This document shows positions 34,087 through 44,132 of a stretch of DNA of 64,000 nt, one piece after another. This DNA is from Gracilibacillus massiliensis. Its GTDB lineage: Bacteria > Bacillota > Bacilli > Bacillales > Amphibacillaceae. The stretch is taken from assembly GCF_001458115.1 (NCBI RefSeq), contig NZ_CZRP01000011.1, positions 496,001-560,000 on the forward strand. The letters run 5' to 3'. The position numbers and the translations under genes were made by a program. The notes below the pieces were generated by a model. It did not search any database and was not told the DNA's origin. It saw nothing but the letters and a program-made list of their open reading frames with translations. Position 1 is the stretch's first letter, and each line of letters starts with the position of its first letter.

Positions 34087-34439
34087 TGGAATCCATAAAC
34101 CAATATATTGAAAAGACAGAGAAAATGCTGAAACTTCTAGAAAAACCATTAAAAAATGAGCAACGAGAAAAAGCGATCGAAACGATTAATCAATTGATTG
34201 AAGAAAGGGAAATGATCACAAAACAAATTAAAGGTCCCTTTAACGATACACAACAAGAGCTTGGTAAAAAGGCGATTTTACTGGATCAGCAACTATCCGA
34301 ATCGTTGGAAAAAGTGTATCAACATCTCAGGAAAGATATGCGAAATGCAAAAAAACAACCTCGATCTAATAATTCCTATTTAAATCCATATAAAAACGTC
34401 GCAAGTTATGACGGCAGATTTCTTGATTCGAAGAAATAA
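34086..34439 (+). CDS. fliT: FliT-like flagellar chaperone
   Basis: A 117-residue helical protein directly coupled to fliS. It is rich in Glu, Lys and Gln with heptad spacing (IEKTEKMLKLLEKPLKNEQR) and a basic tail. Sequence similarity within FliT proteins is low, so the call rests mainly on position after fliS and on size. FliT would chaperone FliD. Confidence 0.8.
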   Translation: MESINQYIEKTEKMLKLLEKPLKNEQREKAIETINQLIEEREMITKQIKGPFNDTQQELGKKAILLDQQLSESLEKVYQHLRKDMRNAKKQPRSNNSYLNPYKNVASYDGRFLDSKK

Positions 34440-34442
34440 CCG

Positions 34443-34468
34443 GACCACTGTATCGAACAGTGGTCTTT
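34443..34468 (+). terminator. Terminator after fliT
   Basis: GACCACTGT (34443-34451) and ACAGTGGTC (34457-34465) form a 9-bp perfect stem with a 5-nt loop and a short TTT. Confidence 0.75.
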
Positions 34469-34624
34469 ACTTTCGTACCAAAGACAAGCAAAGTCATTAT
34501 TGCGGTGTATCCTACATCATCCGCTTGTCTATTTCCCATGAATACCCTAACATTGTCAACTTATTGAGTATAAGCAGGATTAAGCGACATAACTTTAATG
34601 GTAATTATGACATTTTAGAACTGC

Positions 34625-35075
34625 GTAACAACCGCTCCGGCTTGTCGGCTTCCCTTTCCGCGGGTTTTTCTCCTCAGCTAACTTTTTAAGCAAAGTGCGC
34701 TTAAAAAGTGGATCTTCGGATAAAAACTTCCCGCAGGAGTGAAAGCCGACGCCTGCGCTTTTTAATGCTCTACAACTAAAGCAAGAAGAATCATGTTGGC
34801 CTATTCACTATTTCTCATCAATTTATCATTAGATTACTTATCAATGTTATCAATATAAGCTGATTTATTGTCTAAGTGTAACCATCCAAAATATTAGCAT
34901 TTGCAATAGTTGTAGAGTCCCACTAGCGTAGGCGGCCACTTCCACTCCTATGGGATTCTTTTTCCTGAAGATCCACTTTTCCATGCGGTTTTTGCTTGGA
35001 AAAGTTAGCTGAAGGAAAAAGCCCATGGAAAGGGAAGTGGGCAAGCCGAAGCGGTTTTTACGCACACAACTCATT
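34625..35075. repeat. Composite inverted repeat I
   Basis: Two ~160-bp arms in opposite orientation fill the 820-bp gap between fliT and hpf; I see no gene there. The left arm carries TCGGCTTCCCTTTCCGCGGG, CCTCAGCTAACTTTT and AAAGTGGATCTTC; the right arm (34907-35070) is its inverted relative (GAAGATCCACTTTTCC, AAAAGTTAGCTGA). Each arm is itself a hairpin. CTCTACAACT and AGTTGTAGAG border the centre. Related composites lie at 54530 and 62290. Confidence 0.8.
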
Positions 35076-35182
35076 TCATAATTACCAACTAGAGTTATGT
35101 CGCATTATTCTGCTTATGTTCATTAAAAACTCCCATGTAAAGATTTTGTTAAAAATTTATCATATATATTGACTTATTACTC

Positions 35183-35207
35183 GTTTAAAGAGTCTTAAAT
35201 GTGGTAT
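35183..35207 (+). promoter_or_regulatory. Sigma-B-like promoter of hpf
   Basis: GTTTAA (35183-35188), 13 bp, TGGTAT (35202-35207) matches the general-stress consensus GTTTAA-N13-15-GGGTAT with one mismatch. B. subtilis hpf (yvyD) is known to be under sigma-B and sigma-H control. Confidence 0.6.
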
Positions 35208-35259
35208 TATTAATATATAGCTTATTAAAGCTTTATAGTTTGAAAGGAGGACACTTTTT

Positions 35260-35823
35260 ATGAAATACAACATCCGTGGAGAAAATGTAGAAGTGACCAG
35301 TGCTATTAAGGAGTATGTCGAGAGGAAAATCGGCAAACTGGAAAGATATTTTGATACTCCTCCTGCTTCTGATGTAAATGTAAATATAAGTGTCTATAAT
35401 GACGAGCAACAAATCGAGGTTACAATTCCGATGACAAACTTGTTATTGAGAGCAGAAGAACAACACATTGATTTGTATGCAGCGATCGATCTTGTTGTTG
35501 ACAAACTAGAAAGGCAAATTCGTAAGCATAAAACAAAAGTAAATCGTAAATTCCGCCAACAAGGTGCACCAAAGCATGTTTTTGCGGAACTTGAAAATGA
35601 AGCATTAAAAGCTCGTGAACAAGAAGAATTTGAAGATGATGAAGATTTAGAAATTGTCAGAACCAAACGATTCGACTTAAAACCAATGGATTCAGAAGAA
35701 GCAGTATTGCAAATGGATATGTTGGGACATGCTTTCTTCGTTTTTGAGAATTCCATTACAGGTAACACCAATGTTGTATATAGACGCCGTGATGGCAGAT
35801 ATGGCTTGATTGAACCAAGCTAA
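35260..35823 (+). CDS. hpf: Ribosome hibernation promoting factor, long form
   Basis: A 187-residue protein that dimerises 70S ribosomes into inactive 100S particles. Residues 1-100 (KYNIRGENVEVTSAIKEYVE) form the HPF/RaiA domain that sits in the decoding centre. After a linker, residues ~130-187 (EIVRTKRFDLKPMDSEEAVL, then LGHAFFVFENSITGNTNVVY) form the dimerisation domain of the long form. The start follows GAAAGGAGG. It is monocistronic between a stress-type promoter and a strong terminator, upstream of secA as in Bacillus. Confidence 0.96.
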   Translation: MKYNIRGENVEVTSAIKEYVERKIGKLERYFDTPPASDVNVNISVYNDEQQIEVTIPMTNLLLRAEEQHIDLYAAIDLVVDKLERQIRKHKTKVNRKFRQQGAPKHVFAELENEALKAREQEEFEDDEDLEIVRTKRFDLKPMDSEEAVLQMDMLGHAFFVFENSITGNTNVVYRRRDGRYGLIEPS

Positions 35824-35836
35824 ACCATACTTAATT

Positions 35837-35866
35837 AAAAAGCGATCCATTGTGGATCGCTTTTTT
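35837..35866 (+). terminator. Terminator of hpf
   Basis: AAAAAGCGATCCA (35837-35849) and TGGATCGCTTTTT (35853-35865) form a 13-bp stem with a 3-nt loop and T-run. Confidence 0.92.
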
Positions 35867-36233
35867 ACGTTTCTCGCACTGGTCGAATTGTATATTTTCA
35901 TATAAGTATACAAATTGATTGATTCATATCAGAGAAAAGAGCTAAAAAGCAAGAATCTCTTAATGAAAAAACAATTTCCACTGTGTACTTACTATATGAA
36001 AATCAGAAAATAGTAATTTGGTGCGAATTACATACTATGTTATAACTAAATTAGCTCCTTTCGAAATGGTGTAAATCATTTCGCCTCTTACCTTAGTGAA
36101 GCAGTCTGACTTTTGACTGCTTCTTCTTTCACTTAGCCGATTGTTGTAATTTTTATAAAGCTAGTGTTATGATAAGTATGGAAATTATTTAATATTTCGT
36201 GTATCGATTTTAAGATAAAGAGGAGCGGCTAGA
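35867..36233 (+). promoter_or_regulatory. secA leader region with two hairpins
   Basis: No gene here. CGAAATG...CATTTCG (36062-36083) is followed by GAAGCAGTC (36098-36106) pairing with GACTGCTTC (36115-36123) and then TTCTTTC, terminator-like. Both lie within 175 bp of secA. This could be a remote terminator or an attenuator in the secA leader. secA is translationally autoregulated by a leader in E. coli, but that mechanism is not known here. Confidence 0.35.
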
Positions 36234-38741
36234 ATGCGTGGATTATTAAAGAAAGTATTCGGTGATGGTAACCAACGACAATTAAAAAACTTAGAGAAAA
36301 TAGCAGATGAGATAGAAGCGTTAGAGCCTTCGATACAACTACTGTCAGATCATGAACTCGCTAATAAAACAGAGTCATTTAAAGAAAGATATCAACAAGG
36401 TGAATCATTAGATGATTTACTAGCAGAAGCATATGCTGTTGTTCGTGAAGCAGCAAATCGTGTATTAGGGATGCGTCCATTTTATGTACAGTTATTAGGT
36501 GCAATTGCGATGCACAAAGGCGATATTGCTGAGATGAAAACAGGTGAAGGTAAGACACTAGCTTCCACTATGCCAGCTTATTTAAATGCGATCACTGGAA
36601 AAGGGGTCCACATTATCACGGTCAACGATTATTTAGCAGATCGTGATGCACGTGAAATGGGAGAGCTATATCAATTTTTAGGTTTAACAGTAGGATTTAA
36701 CCAAAATGGTATGTCAAAAGAAGATAAAAGAGAAGCATATCTAGCAGACATTACATATGGTACTAATAATGAATATGGTTTTGATTATTTAAGGGATAAT
36801 ATGGTCCTGTACAAAGAACAGATGGTTCAACGTCCTTTGCATTTTGCAATTATTGATGAGGTTGATTCGATCTTAATTGATGAAGCACGTACACCGCTAA
36901 TTATATCAGGAACTGCTCAAAAATCAGCAAACCTGTATCAACAGGCAAATGCATTTGTGCGCACATTACAAAATGAAGAGGATTATACCTATGACGAAAA
37001 ATCGAAAGGTGTTCAGCTTACAGAAGAAGGTATTAATAAAGCAGAACGATTCTTTTCTATCGAGAACCTTTTTGATTTAAACCATGTGACATTAACTCAT
37101 CATATTAATCAAGCATTAAAAGCACATGTTGCCATGCAACGTGATACCGACTATGTAGTCGAAGAAGATCAAGTTGTGATTGTCGATCAATTTACAGGAC
37201 GTTTAATGAAAGGTCGTCGTTATAGTGACGGTCTGCACCAAGCAATCGAAGCAAAAGAAGGGCTTCAGATCCAAAATGAAAGTATGACACTTGCGTCGAT
37301 TACCTTCCAAAACTACTTCCGTATGTATGAGAAATTGGCAGGTATGACAGGTACAGCGAAAACTGAAGAAGAGGAATTTCGTAACATTTACGCGATGGAT
37401 GTTGTTGCGATACCTACGAATCAGCCAATCATCCGTGAAGATAAAGCCGATTTAATTTATAAGTCAATGGATGGTAAGTTTAAAGCTGTTGTCGAAGAGA
37501 TTAAGGGTCGATATGAAAAAGGTCAACCAGTATTAGTAGGGACAGTTGCCGTTGAAACGTCAGAATTAATTTCGAAGCTATTATCTCGTGCTGGTGTAAA
37601 ACATAATGTATTAAATGCGAAGAATCACTATCGTGAAGCAGAAATCATCGAGAATGCTGGTCAACCAAAAGCAGTAACTATTGCGACAAATATGGCTGGT
37701 CGTGGTACCGATATTAAATTGGGTACAGGAGTTACAGAAGTAGGTGGACTTGCGGTTATTGGTACAGAACGACATGAATCACGCCGAATTGATAACCAAT
37801 TGCGTGGTCGTTCTGGTCGTCAGGGGGATCCTGGTGTAACACAATTCTACCTTTCAATGGAAGATGAATTAATGCGTCGTTTCGGTTCTGATAATATGAA
37901 AAATATGATGGAACGACTAGGTATGGATGACACTCAGCCAATCGAGAGTAAGATGGTCTCTAGAGCCGTAGAATCTGCACAGAAGCGTGTCGAAGGAAAT
38001 AACTTTGATGCACGTAAAACGATTCTGTCGTATGATGATGTCTTACGTCAACAACGTGAGATCATTTACAAACAACGTTTTGATGTAATTGATTCTGAGA
38101 ACTTACGAGAAATTATTGAACAAATGATTCAGACTACAGTGGAAAGTGCTGTTGATACTTACATGGCTGATGAAGTTCCAGAAAACTGGAATATTTCAGG
38201 GTTAACCGAGTATCTTCACGGCACATTAATTGAATCAGATTGGATCACAGAGGATGACCTTAAAGATAAGGAAAAAGATGAAGTGATCGATTTAATTATT
38301 AGTAAAGTAAAAGAAAAATATAATCAAAAAGAAGAAGAGTTAACACCAGAAAAGATGCGCGAATTTGAGAAAGTTATTCTTCTTCGTACGGTTGATACCA
38401 AATGGATGGACCATATCGATCAAATGGATCAACTTCGTCAAGGTATTCATTTACGTGCATATGGCCAAAATGATCCTTTACGGGAATACCAAATGGAAGG
38501 TTTCGCCATGTTTGAACAAATGGTGGCAGCCATTAACGAAGAAGTATCAAAATATGTCATGAAAGCTCAAATTCGTGAAAACTTAAAACGTGAAGCAGTT
38601 GTAAAAGATACACAAGCAGTCTCTGGCAATCAGGAAAAGAAAAAAGTAAAAAAACCATTTGTAAAAGCACAAACGGTTGGCAGAAATGATCCATGTCCAT
38701 GTGGCAGCGGTAAGAAGTATAAAAATTGTCATGGACGTTAA
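36234..38741 (+). CDS. secA: Preprotein translocase ATPase SecA
   Basis: An 835-residue motor ATPase that pushes preproteins through SecYEG. Walker A is [12 protein letters not shown], Walker [19 protein letters not shown], and the helicase motif [13 protein letters not shown] and the [10 protein letters not shown] block are all present. The C-terminal zinc motif [14 protein letters not shown], which binds phospholipid or SecB-type partners, is intact. The ATG follows AAAGAGGAGCGG. Length matches B. subtilis SecA (841). It sits between hpf and prfB, the conserved Bacillus order. Confidence 0.98.
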   Translation: MRGLLKKVFGDGNQRQLKNLEKIADEIEALEPSIQLLSDHELANKTESFKERYQQGESLDDLLAEAYAVVREAANRVLGMRPFYVQLLGAIAMHKGDIAEMKTGEGKTLASTMPAYLNAITGKGVHIITVNDYLADRDAREMGELYQFLGLTVGFNQNGMSKEDKREAYLADITYGTNNEYGFDYLRDNMVLYKEQMVQRPLHFAIIDEVDSILIDEARTPLIISGTAQKSANLYQQANAFVRTLQNEEDYTYDEKSKGVQLTEEGINKAERFFSIENLFDLNHVTLTHHINQALKAHVAMQRDTDYVVEEDQVVIVDQFTGRLMKGRRYSDGLHQAIEAKEGLQIQNESMTLASITFQNYFRMYEKLAGMTGTAKTEEEEFRNIYAMDVVAIPTNQPIIREDKADLIYKSMDGKFKAVVEEIKGRYEKGQPVLVGTVAVETSELISKLLSRAGVKHNVLNAKNHYREAEIIENAGQPKAVTIATNMAGRGTDIKLGTGVTEVGGLAVIGTERHESRRIDNQLRGRSGRQGDPGVTQFYLSMEDELMRRFGSDNMKNMMERLGMDDTQPIESKMVSRAVESAQKRVEGNNFDARKTILSYDDVLRQQREIIYKQRFDVIDSENLREIIEQMIQTTVESAVDTYMADEVPENWNISGLTEYLHGTLIESDWITEDDLKDKEKDEVIDLIISKVKEKYNQKEEELTPEKMREFEKVILLRTVDTKWMDHIDQMDQLRQGIHLRAYGQNDPLREYQMEGFAMFEQMVAAINEEVSKYVMKAQIRENLKREAVVKDTQAVSGNQEKKKVKKPFVKAQTVGRNDPCPCGSGKKYKNCHGR

Positions 38742-38760
38742 GATTAAATGAGGTGGAAAG

Positions 38761-39862
38761 ATGGAATTAGTAGAAATCAAACAAGAACTTGACAAAATGG
38801 CTAATCGTATAGCGGACTTTAGGGGGTCTCTTTGACTTAGAGGCAAAAAGAGCTCGTATTGCTGAACTAGATGAAATGATGTCTGATCCAAGCTTTTGGG
38901 ATGATCAACAAGCAGCCCAAAAAACAATTAATGAAGCAAATGACATAAAAGAGCTAGTAAATGCATTTGATCAAAATGCGGAGTCATTGGAAAATGCAGA
39001 AGTCTCTTATGAATTAGTCAAAGAGGAAGAAGACGAAGATCTACGTGAAGACCTTGAAGACGAAGTCAAAACTTTAACAGAAGCGTTAAATCGCTTTGAA
39101 TTGTTTATTCTTTTAAGTGAACCATATGACAAAAATAATGCGATTCTCGAATTACACCCAGGTGCAGGTGGTACAGAATCGCAAGACTGGGCAAGCATGT
39201 TGCTTCGTATGTATACTAGATGGGCAGATTCAAAAGGATTTAAAGTTGATACCCTTGATTATCTTCCAGGTGAAGAGGCAGGTGTCAAAAGTGTGACATT
39301 ACTGATTAAAGGACATAATGCCTATGGCTACCTTAAAGCAGAAAAAGGCGTGCACCGTCTTGTGCGAATTTCACCTTTTGATTCATCAGGTCGTCGTCAC
39401 ACATCGTTTGTTTCTTGTGATGTGACACCAGAGCTTGATGATGATATCGATATTGATATTCAAACAGAAGATCTAAAAATTGACACCTATCGTTCCAGCG
39501 GTGCCGGTGGTCAGCATGTTAATACAACAGACTCAGCCGTCAGAATTACGCATTTGCCAACCAATACGGTAGTAACGTGCCAATCAGAAAGATCACAAAT
39601 AAAAAATAGAGATCAAGCGATGAAGATGCTTAAAGCAAAACTTTATCAGCTTGAAATAGAAAAACAAAAACAAGAAATGGCGGAAATCCGCGGAGAACAA
39701 AAAGAAATTGGCTGGGGTAGTCAAATTCGTTCTTATGTTTTTCATCCATATTCAATGGTGAAAGATCATCGTACAGACTATGAAACAGGCAACAGTCAAG
39801 CTGTTATGGACGGAGAATTAGATAATTTTATTGATGCTTATTTACGTTCTGTAATGAATTAA
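38761..39862 (+). CDS. prfB: Peptide chain release factor 2, made by programmed +1 frameshift
   Basis: RF2, about 366 residues, terminating translation at UGA and UAA. The first 24 codons run from ATG 38761 to CTT (38830-38832), and an in-frame TGA (38833-38835) follows. A +1 slip continues at GAC (38834) through to 39862, so the gene is join(38761..38832, 38834..39862). The RF2 specificity tripeptide is SPF ([12 protein letters not shown]) and the catalytic GGQ lies in [10 protein letters not shown]. The ATG follows GAGGTGGAAAG. A downstream in-frame ATG at 38876 is not the true start. Confidence 0.97.
38818..38836 (+). promoter_or_regulatory. prfB recoding site
   Basis: AGGGGG (38821-38826) pairs with 16S rRNA three bases upstream of CTT TGA C (38830-38836). 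This is the canonical autoregulatory +1 frameshift: low RF2 favours the slip at UGA. Confidence 0.97.
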
Positions 39863-39868
39863 TCCAAG

Positions 39869-39905
39869 CGAGCAAAAGGGGAATGGTTTCCTTTTGCTCG
39901 TTTTT
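39869..39905 (+). terminator. Terminator after prfB
   Basis: CGAGCAAAAGG (39869-39879) and CCTTTTGCTCG (39890-39900) pair perfectly, followed by five Ts. Confidence 0.9.
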
Positions 39906-39935
39906 ACTGTGCAAAAAGAAATGGAGTGAACATTT

Positions 39936-40802
39936 ATGATAGCTAAATATAGACGAAAGCAAATGCCAAATATGTTACGACAAACATTAGATTACACTTA
40001 TGTGCTGATTGGAGCCTTTTTTGTAGCGTTAGCATTTAATGTTTTTTTATTACCAAATGAAATTGCCTCTGGTGGTGTAGCAGGTGTCAGTACAATCACA
40101 AAAGCATTATTTGATTGGGAACCAGCGATTGTACAATGGGCCCTAAATGTACCGCTTTTTATAGCAGGTGTTGTTATTTTAGGTAAAAACTTCGGTGCTA
40201 AATCTTTAGTGGGCACCATTATTTTACCTTTTTACGTATTCTTAACCAAAGATGTACAACCTGCTACAGAAGAACCGTTGTTAGCAGCTATCTTTGGTGG
40301 GATGATCGTTGGAATTGGAATTGGAATCGTATTTCGCGGAAAAGCCTCGACGGGCGGGATAGACTTAGCCGCCCAAATTTTACACAAATACACAGCATTA
40401 CCATTAGGTATTTGCCTCGCTATGTTTGATGGTCTAATTGTTGTGACAGCCTCTTTTGTTTTTTCTTTGGAACAAGGTTTATATGCAATCATTGCTTTAT
40501 TCGTTACAAGCCGTACAATTGATTTTGTTCAGGTAGGTCTAAATACCTCTAAAAATATTATGGTAATAACGAATCAACCTGAACAAGTTCGTCGAATTTT
40601 GTTGAATGATATTGATAGAGGTGTTACTATTTTTAATGGTTCTGGTGGTTATACAGATGAAGATCGTAAAGTGTTAATGTGTGTCGTTCATCAGAATGAA
40701 TTTAGCAAAACAACGAGAGCAATAAAATTAATTGATCCAGATGCATTTGTGGTTGCAATGAATGCAACGGAAGTATTAGGGGAAGGTTTCAAACGATCCT
40801 AA
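39936..40802 (+). CDS. YitT-family membrane protein (YvjA-like)
   Basis: A 288-residue protein. Five or six membrane segments in residues 15-200 include the FLLPNEIASGGVAGVSTI and GKASTGGIDLAAQIL motifs of the YitT family. The C-terminal DUF2179 domain (NIMVITNQPEQVRRILLNDI and GVTIFNGSGGYT) is probably cytosolic. The start follows AATGGAGTGAAC. Position after prfB matches yvjA of Bacillus. cccB, which lies before ftsE in B. subtilis, is absent. The transport or regulatory role is not established. Confidence 0.88.
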   Translation: MIAKYRRKQMPNMLRQTLDYTYVLIGAFFVALAFNVFLLPNEIASGGVAGVSTITKALFDWEPAIVQWALNVPLFIAGVVILGKNFGAKSLVGTIILPFYVFLTKDVQPATEEPLLAAIFGGMIVGIGIGIVFRGKASTGGIDLAAQILHKYTALPLGICLAMFDGLIVVTASFVFSLEQGLYAIIALFVTSRTIDFVQVGLNTSKNIMVITNQPEQVRRILLNDIDRGVTIFNGSGGYTDEDRKVLMCVVHQNEFSKTTRAIKLIDPDAFVVAMNATEVLGEGFKRS

Positions 40803-40994
40803 GGCATTAAAAAAATCTTTTTCTAATCAATTCCAGGAATTTGTTTAATTAAAATTGAAATAAAAATGTAATATAATTTTTTATAAAAAATAGCGAAAAT
40901 GATGTTATAATGTAGTCAGTGTGAATCTTGTTTGGATATAATATTCCATTTTTCGTGAAAATATACTATAATTATAAAAAAAGGTGATTACTTT

Positions 40995-41681
40995 ATGATA
41001 GAGATGCACGATGTGTATATGACATACCCTAATGGTGTTGTTGCGCTTAATGGGGTCAATGTAACTATAGAGCAAGGAGAGTTTGTTTACATAGTAGGTC
41101 CGAGTGGTGCCGGTAAATCAACATTCACCAAAATGTTATTCCGCGAAGCAGTACCAACAGATGGTTCGGTATTAGTTAATAATAAAGATTTAATAAAATT
41201 GAAGTGGAAAGAAGTTCCCTACTTCAGAAGAAATATTGGAGTTGTTTACCAAGACTTTCGTTTATTACCGAAGTTAACTGTCTATGAAAATATAGCTTTC
41301 GCTTTGGAAGTGATAGAAGAAACCTCCAAAAATATTCGTAAACGTGTAATGAATGTACTAGATCAAGTTGGATTAAAGAACAAAGCGCGTTTTATACCAG
41401 ATGAATTATCTGGTGGGGAGCAACAACGTGTCGCTATAGCTAGAGCTATGGTAAATCGTCCTGCTCTTTTAATTGCAGACGAACCGACAGGTAATCTAGA
41501 TCCGGATACTTCTTGGGAAATCATGTCGATTTTAGAAGAAATTAATGCAAGTGGTACCACGATATTAATGGCAACACACAGTAAAGAAATTGTAAATACA
41601 GTAAAAAAACGTGTAATTGCTATGGAAGACGGTAGAATTGTACGTGATGAGCATCGAGGAGAGTATGGCTATGAAATTTAA
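40995..41681 (+). CDS. ftsE: Cell-division ABC ATPase FtsE
   Basis: A 228-residue ATPase of the FtsEX complex. Walker A is GPSGAGKST (35-43), the signature LSGGEQQRVAIARAM and Walker B LLIADEPTGNLD. The start follows AAAAAAGGTGATTAC. FtsE hydrolyses ATP to switch FtsX, which activates an extracellular peptidoglycan hydrolase. It overlaps ftsX by 11 bp. Confidence 0.97.
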   Translation: MIEMHDVYMTYPNGVVALNGVNVTIEQGEFVYIVGPSGAGKSTFTKMLFREAVPTDGSVLVNNKDLIKLKWKEVPYFRRNIGVVYQDFRLLPKLTVYENIAFALEVIEETSKNIRKRVMNVLDQVGLKNKARFIPDELSGGEQQRVAIARAMVNRPALLIADEPTGNLDPDTSWEIMSILEEINASGTTILMATHSKEIVNTVKKRVIAMEDGRIVRDEHRGEYGYEI

Positions 41682-42564
41682 TACGTTGAAGCGACATTTC
41701 AAAGAAGGTGCAAGAAACACTTGGCGCAATGGATGGATGACAGTGGCTTCTGTGGGTGCAGTAACAACAACACTTATCTTAGTAGGTGTATTCCTCGTAT
41801 TGATGCTCAATCTTAATCACATTGCAGGTGAGTTAGAAAAAGATGTTCAAATAAAAGCTTTGGTTGAAATAACAGCAGAAGAGGTAGATGTTGATCAGAT
41901 CGAAGAAGAAATCAGAGATATCTCAGGTGTGCAGAGCATTGAATTTCTTACCAAGGAAGAAGAATTGGAAAACTTAATGGAAAGTATGGGCGATCAAGGA
42001 CAAGCCTGGGGATTGTATGAACAGGATAATCCATTGAATGATGCTTTTGTTGTAAAAGCAACGGACCCGCTTGAAACCGAAAGAATCGCAAATGAAATAG
42101 AACAATTTGATTCCATTTATCGTGTTAATTATGGACAAGAATATGTAGATAGTTTGTTTAAATTCAATGAATATGCAAGGAATGTAGGTCTTGCATTAAT
42201 AATAGCATTAGTTTTCACCGCGATCTTCTTAATCTCGAACACTATTAAAATAACCATCTTAGCCCGTAAAAAAGAGATTGGGATTATGAAGCTGGTGGGA
42301 GCAACAAATAACTTTATTAGGTGGCCATTTTTCGTTGAAGGTATGTTGTTAGGTGTTTTAGGAAGTTTAATTCCTATTGCCGTTATATTAATCGGTTATT
42401 ATTTCCTAACACAAAATTTAGATATATTACAGCAATTTGATTTTGTTACAATACTTCCTTTTTATCCATTTGCCCTTCAAGTATCAGCTCTAATTATCGG
42501 AATTGGTGCAACAATTGGGGTTTGGGGAAGTTTAATGAGTGTACGTAAGTTCTTAAAGGTCTGA
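41671..42564 (+). CDS. ftsX: Cell-division ABC permease FtsX
   Basis: A 297-residue permease with four membrane segments: one at ~20-45, a large extracellular loop (~50-165) with ELEKDVQIKALVEITAEEV, then three segments to the end. The start MKFNTLKRHFKEGARNTWRN at 41671 is 8 bp behind GAGGAGAG; earlier in-frame ATGs (41617, 41665) are inside ftsE or too close. Length matches B. subtilis FtsX. The hydrolase gene follows 36 bp later. Confidence 0.96.
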   Translation: MKFNTLKRHFKEGARNTWRNGWMTVASVGAVTTTLILVGVFLVLMLNLNHIAGELEKDVQIKALVEITAEEVDVDQIEEEIRDISGVQSIEFLTKEEELENLMESMGDQGQAWGLYEQDNPLNDAFVVKATDPLETERIANEIEQFDSIYRVNYGQEYVDSLFKFNEYARNVGLALIIALVFTAIFLISNTIKITILARKKEIGIMKLVGATNNFIRWPFFVEGMLLGVLGSLIPIAVILIGYYFLTQNLDILQQFDFVTILPFYPFALQVSALIIGIGATIGVWGSLMSVRKFLKV

Positions 42565-42600
42565 TAGAATACGAGAAACGTCTTAGAGAGGGGAAATTAC

Positions 42601-44007
42601 ATGAAACGGTTTTATCTAGTACTTACGGTGGTAATGATTTCACTTTTTATCTCTTCCATCTCTGTTTTTGCTGAAACCAAAAGTGAGTTGAACGAGAAAA
42701 TCAATGGTTTAGAGGAAGAAAAAAGTCAAATTGATGAAGAAGCAGACGGAATAAAAAGTAAAGTAAACGAGACTGAGAAAAAGATTGCTGAAAATCAAGG
42801 TGAACAAAAAGAGACTAAAAATGAAATTGAGGAAATTGATAGTGACTTAGAATCGACTCAAGCTCAATTAAAAGCTAAACAAAATGAAATAGCTGCAACA
42901 AATAATAAAATTGCAGAGACGGAAGATGAAATTTTCAAAACAGAATCAGAAATCGAGCAATTAAAAGAAGAAATTGAAGAATTAAAAGAAGAAATAAAAC
43001 AGCTTGAAGAAAAAATCGCTGCCAGAGAAGATTTATTAAAAAATAGACTTCGTGCAATTCAGCAAAATGGTGGAAATACAAGTTACTTAGAAGTCATTTT
43101 AGGAGCCCAAAGTTTTGGTGACTTTATTAACCGTGCAACAGCTGTAACAAAAATCATGGATTCGGATAAGAAAATCATGGAAGAACAGCAAAGTGATAAA
43201 GAGAAGTTAGAAGAAAGCAAGTTAACTGTAGAAGCAAATAAAAAAGAAGTAGAAGAGAAACAAGTGGCGTTGGAAGAAGATAAAGAAGAGTTAGAAGGCA
43301 CAAAGGCAACTCTCGTAGCTCAACAACAAGAGTTAAATGAAATTAAATCAACATTAGATCAACAAAAATCGAATAAACAGAGTTTGATGGCTGAGTTGGA
43401 AACAGAAGAGAAAGAATTACATGATCATAAAATGAGTTTATCAGAGGAACAAGAAACACTTCGAAAGCAAGCTTCAATGATTGAAAAAGCTAAAAAAGAA
43501 GCACAACAAAAAATAGAACAATTAGCAGAAGAACAAAGAAAGAAATCAGAGTCTTCTAATAGTGGTGGATCATCAAATAATAGTTCAACTACTCCATCAC
43601 TATCTGCAGGTGGTAGCGGTTCTTTAGCTTGGCCTACGACAGGAAGAAGGAGCTCAGGTTATGGTTATCGTGACTTCAATGGTGGTGGATTCCATTATGG
43701 TATTGACATTGCAAATAGCAAAGACACGCCTATAAAAGCAGCTGCTGATGGTGTTGTTACAAGATCTTATGTATCTACTAGCTTTGGAAATGCAATATTT
43801 GTGTATCATCCTCACCTAGATCTTACTACCGTTTATGCTCACTTAAATTACAGAAACGTATCTTATGGGCAGTCGGTATCACAAGGTCAGACCATTGGTG
43901 GAATGGGTAACACAGGTAGATCATTTGGAGATCATTTGCACTTTGAAGTACATAAAGGCGGATGGGACCAACATGAGGGAGTCAATCCTTATAACTATTT
44001 ACCTTAA
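42601..44007 (+). CDS. FtsEX-linked peptidoglycan hydrolase: coiled coil plus M23 endopeptidase (PcsB/EnvC-like arrangement)
   Basis: A 468-residue secreted protein with a signal peptide (to ~25, SISVFAETKS), a long coiled coil (~30-320) and a Ser/Asn/Gly linker. The M23 domain has zinc ligands HYGID (His365, Asp369) and HLHFE (His447), with catalytic His414 in YAHL and His445. Coiled-coil/hydrolase proteins such as CwlO, PcsB and EnvC are activated by FtsEX through the coil. In Bacillus the FtsEX target CwlO has an NlpC/P60 domain and is encoded elsewhere; here an M23 enzyme is directly adjacent. The ATG follows AGAGGGGAAAT. Partnership with FtsEX is inferred from order. Confidence 0.9.
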   Translation: MKRFYLVLTVVMISLFISSISVFAETKSELNEKINGLEEEKSQIDEEADGIKSKVNETEKKIAENQGEQKETKNEIEEIDSDLESTQAQLKAKQNEIAATNNKIAETEDEIFKTESEIEQLKEEIEELKEEIKQLEEKIAAREDLLKNRLRAIQQNGGNTSYLEVILGAQSFGDFINRATAVTKIMDSDKKIMEEQQSDKEKLEESKLTVEANKKEVEEKQVALEEDKEELEGTKATLVAQQQELNEIKSTLDQQKSNKQSLMAELETEEKELHDHKMSLSEEQETLRKQASMIEKAKKEAQQKIEQLAEEQRKKSESSNSGGSSNNSSTTPSLSAGGSGSLAWPTTGRRSSGYGYRDFNGGGFHYGIDIANSKDTPIKAAADGVVTRSYVSTSFGNAIFVYHPHLDLTTVYAHLNYRNVSYGQSVSQGQTIGGMGNTGRSFGDHLHFEVHKGGWDQHEGVNPYNYLP

Positions 44008-44018
44008 AGAATAATATT

Positions 44019-44053
44019 AAAAGACATCACAAAAAACTTGTGATGTCTTTTTT
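44019..44053 (+). terminator. Terminator after the M23 hydrolase
   Basis: AAAAGACATCACAA and TTGTGATGTCTTTT form a 14-bp stem with a T-run (44046-44053). Confidence 0.9.
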
Positions 44054-44132
44054 AAACGTTCATAATATATAATAGAGAAATTATTTTTGAAATGAAAAGT
44101 TTGACTTTTTAATACGTCTATGGGGTGGAATA

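Noticed and set aside
34408-35074. Open frames in the fliT-hpf gap
   Set aside because: They lie in the palindromic composite repeat and have no start signals.
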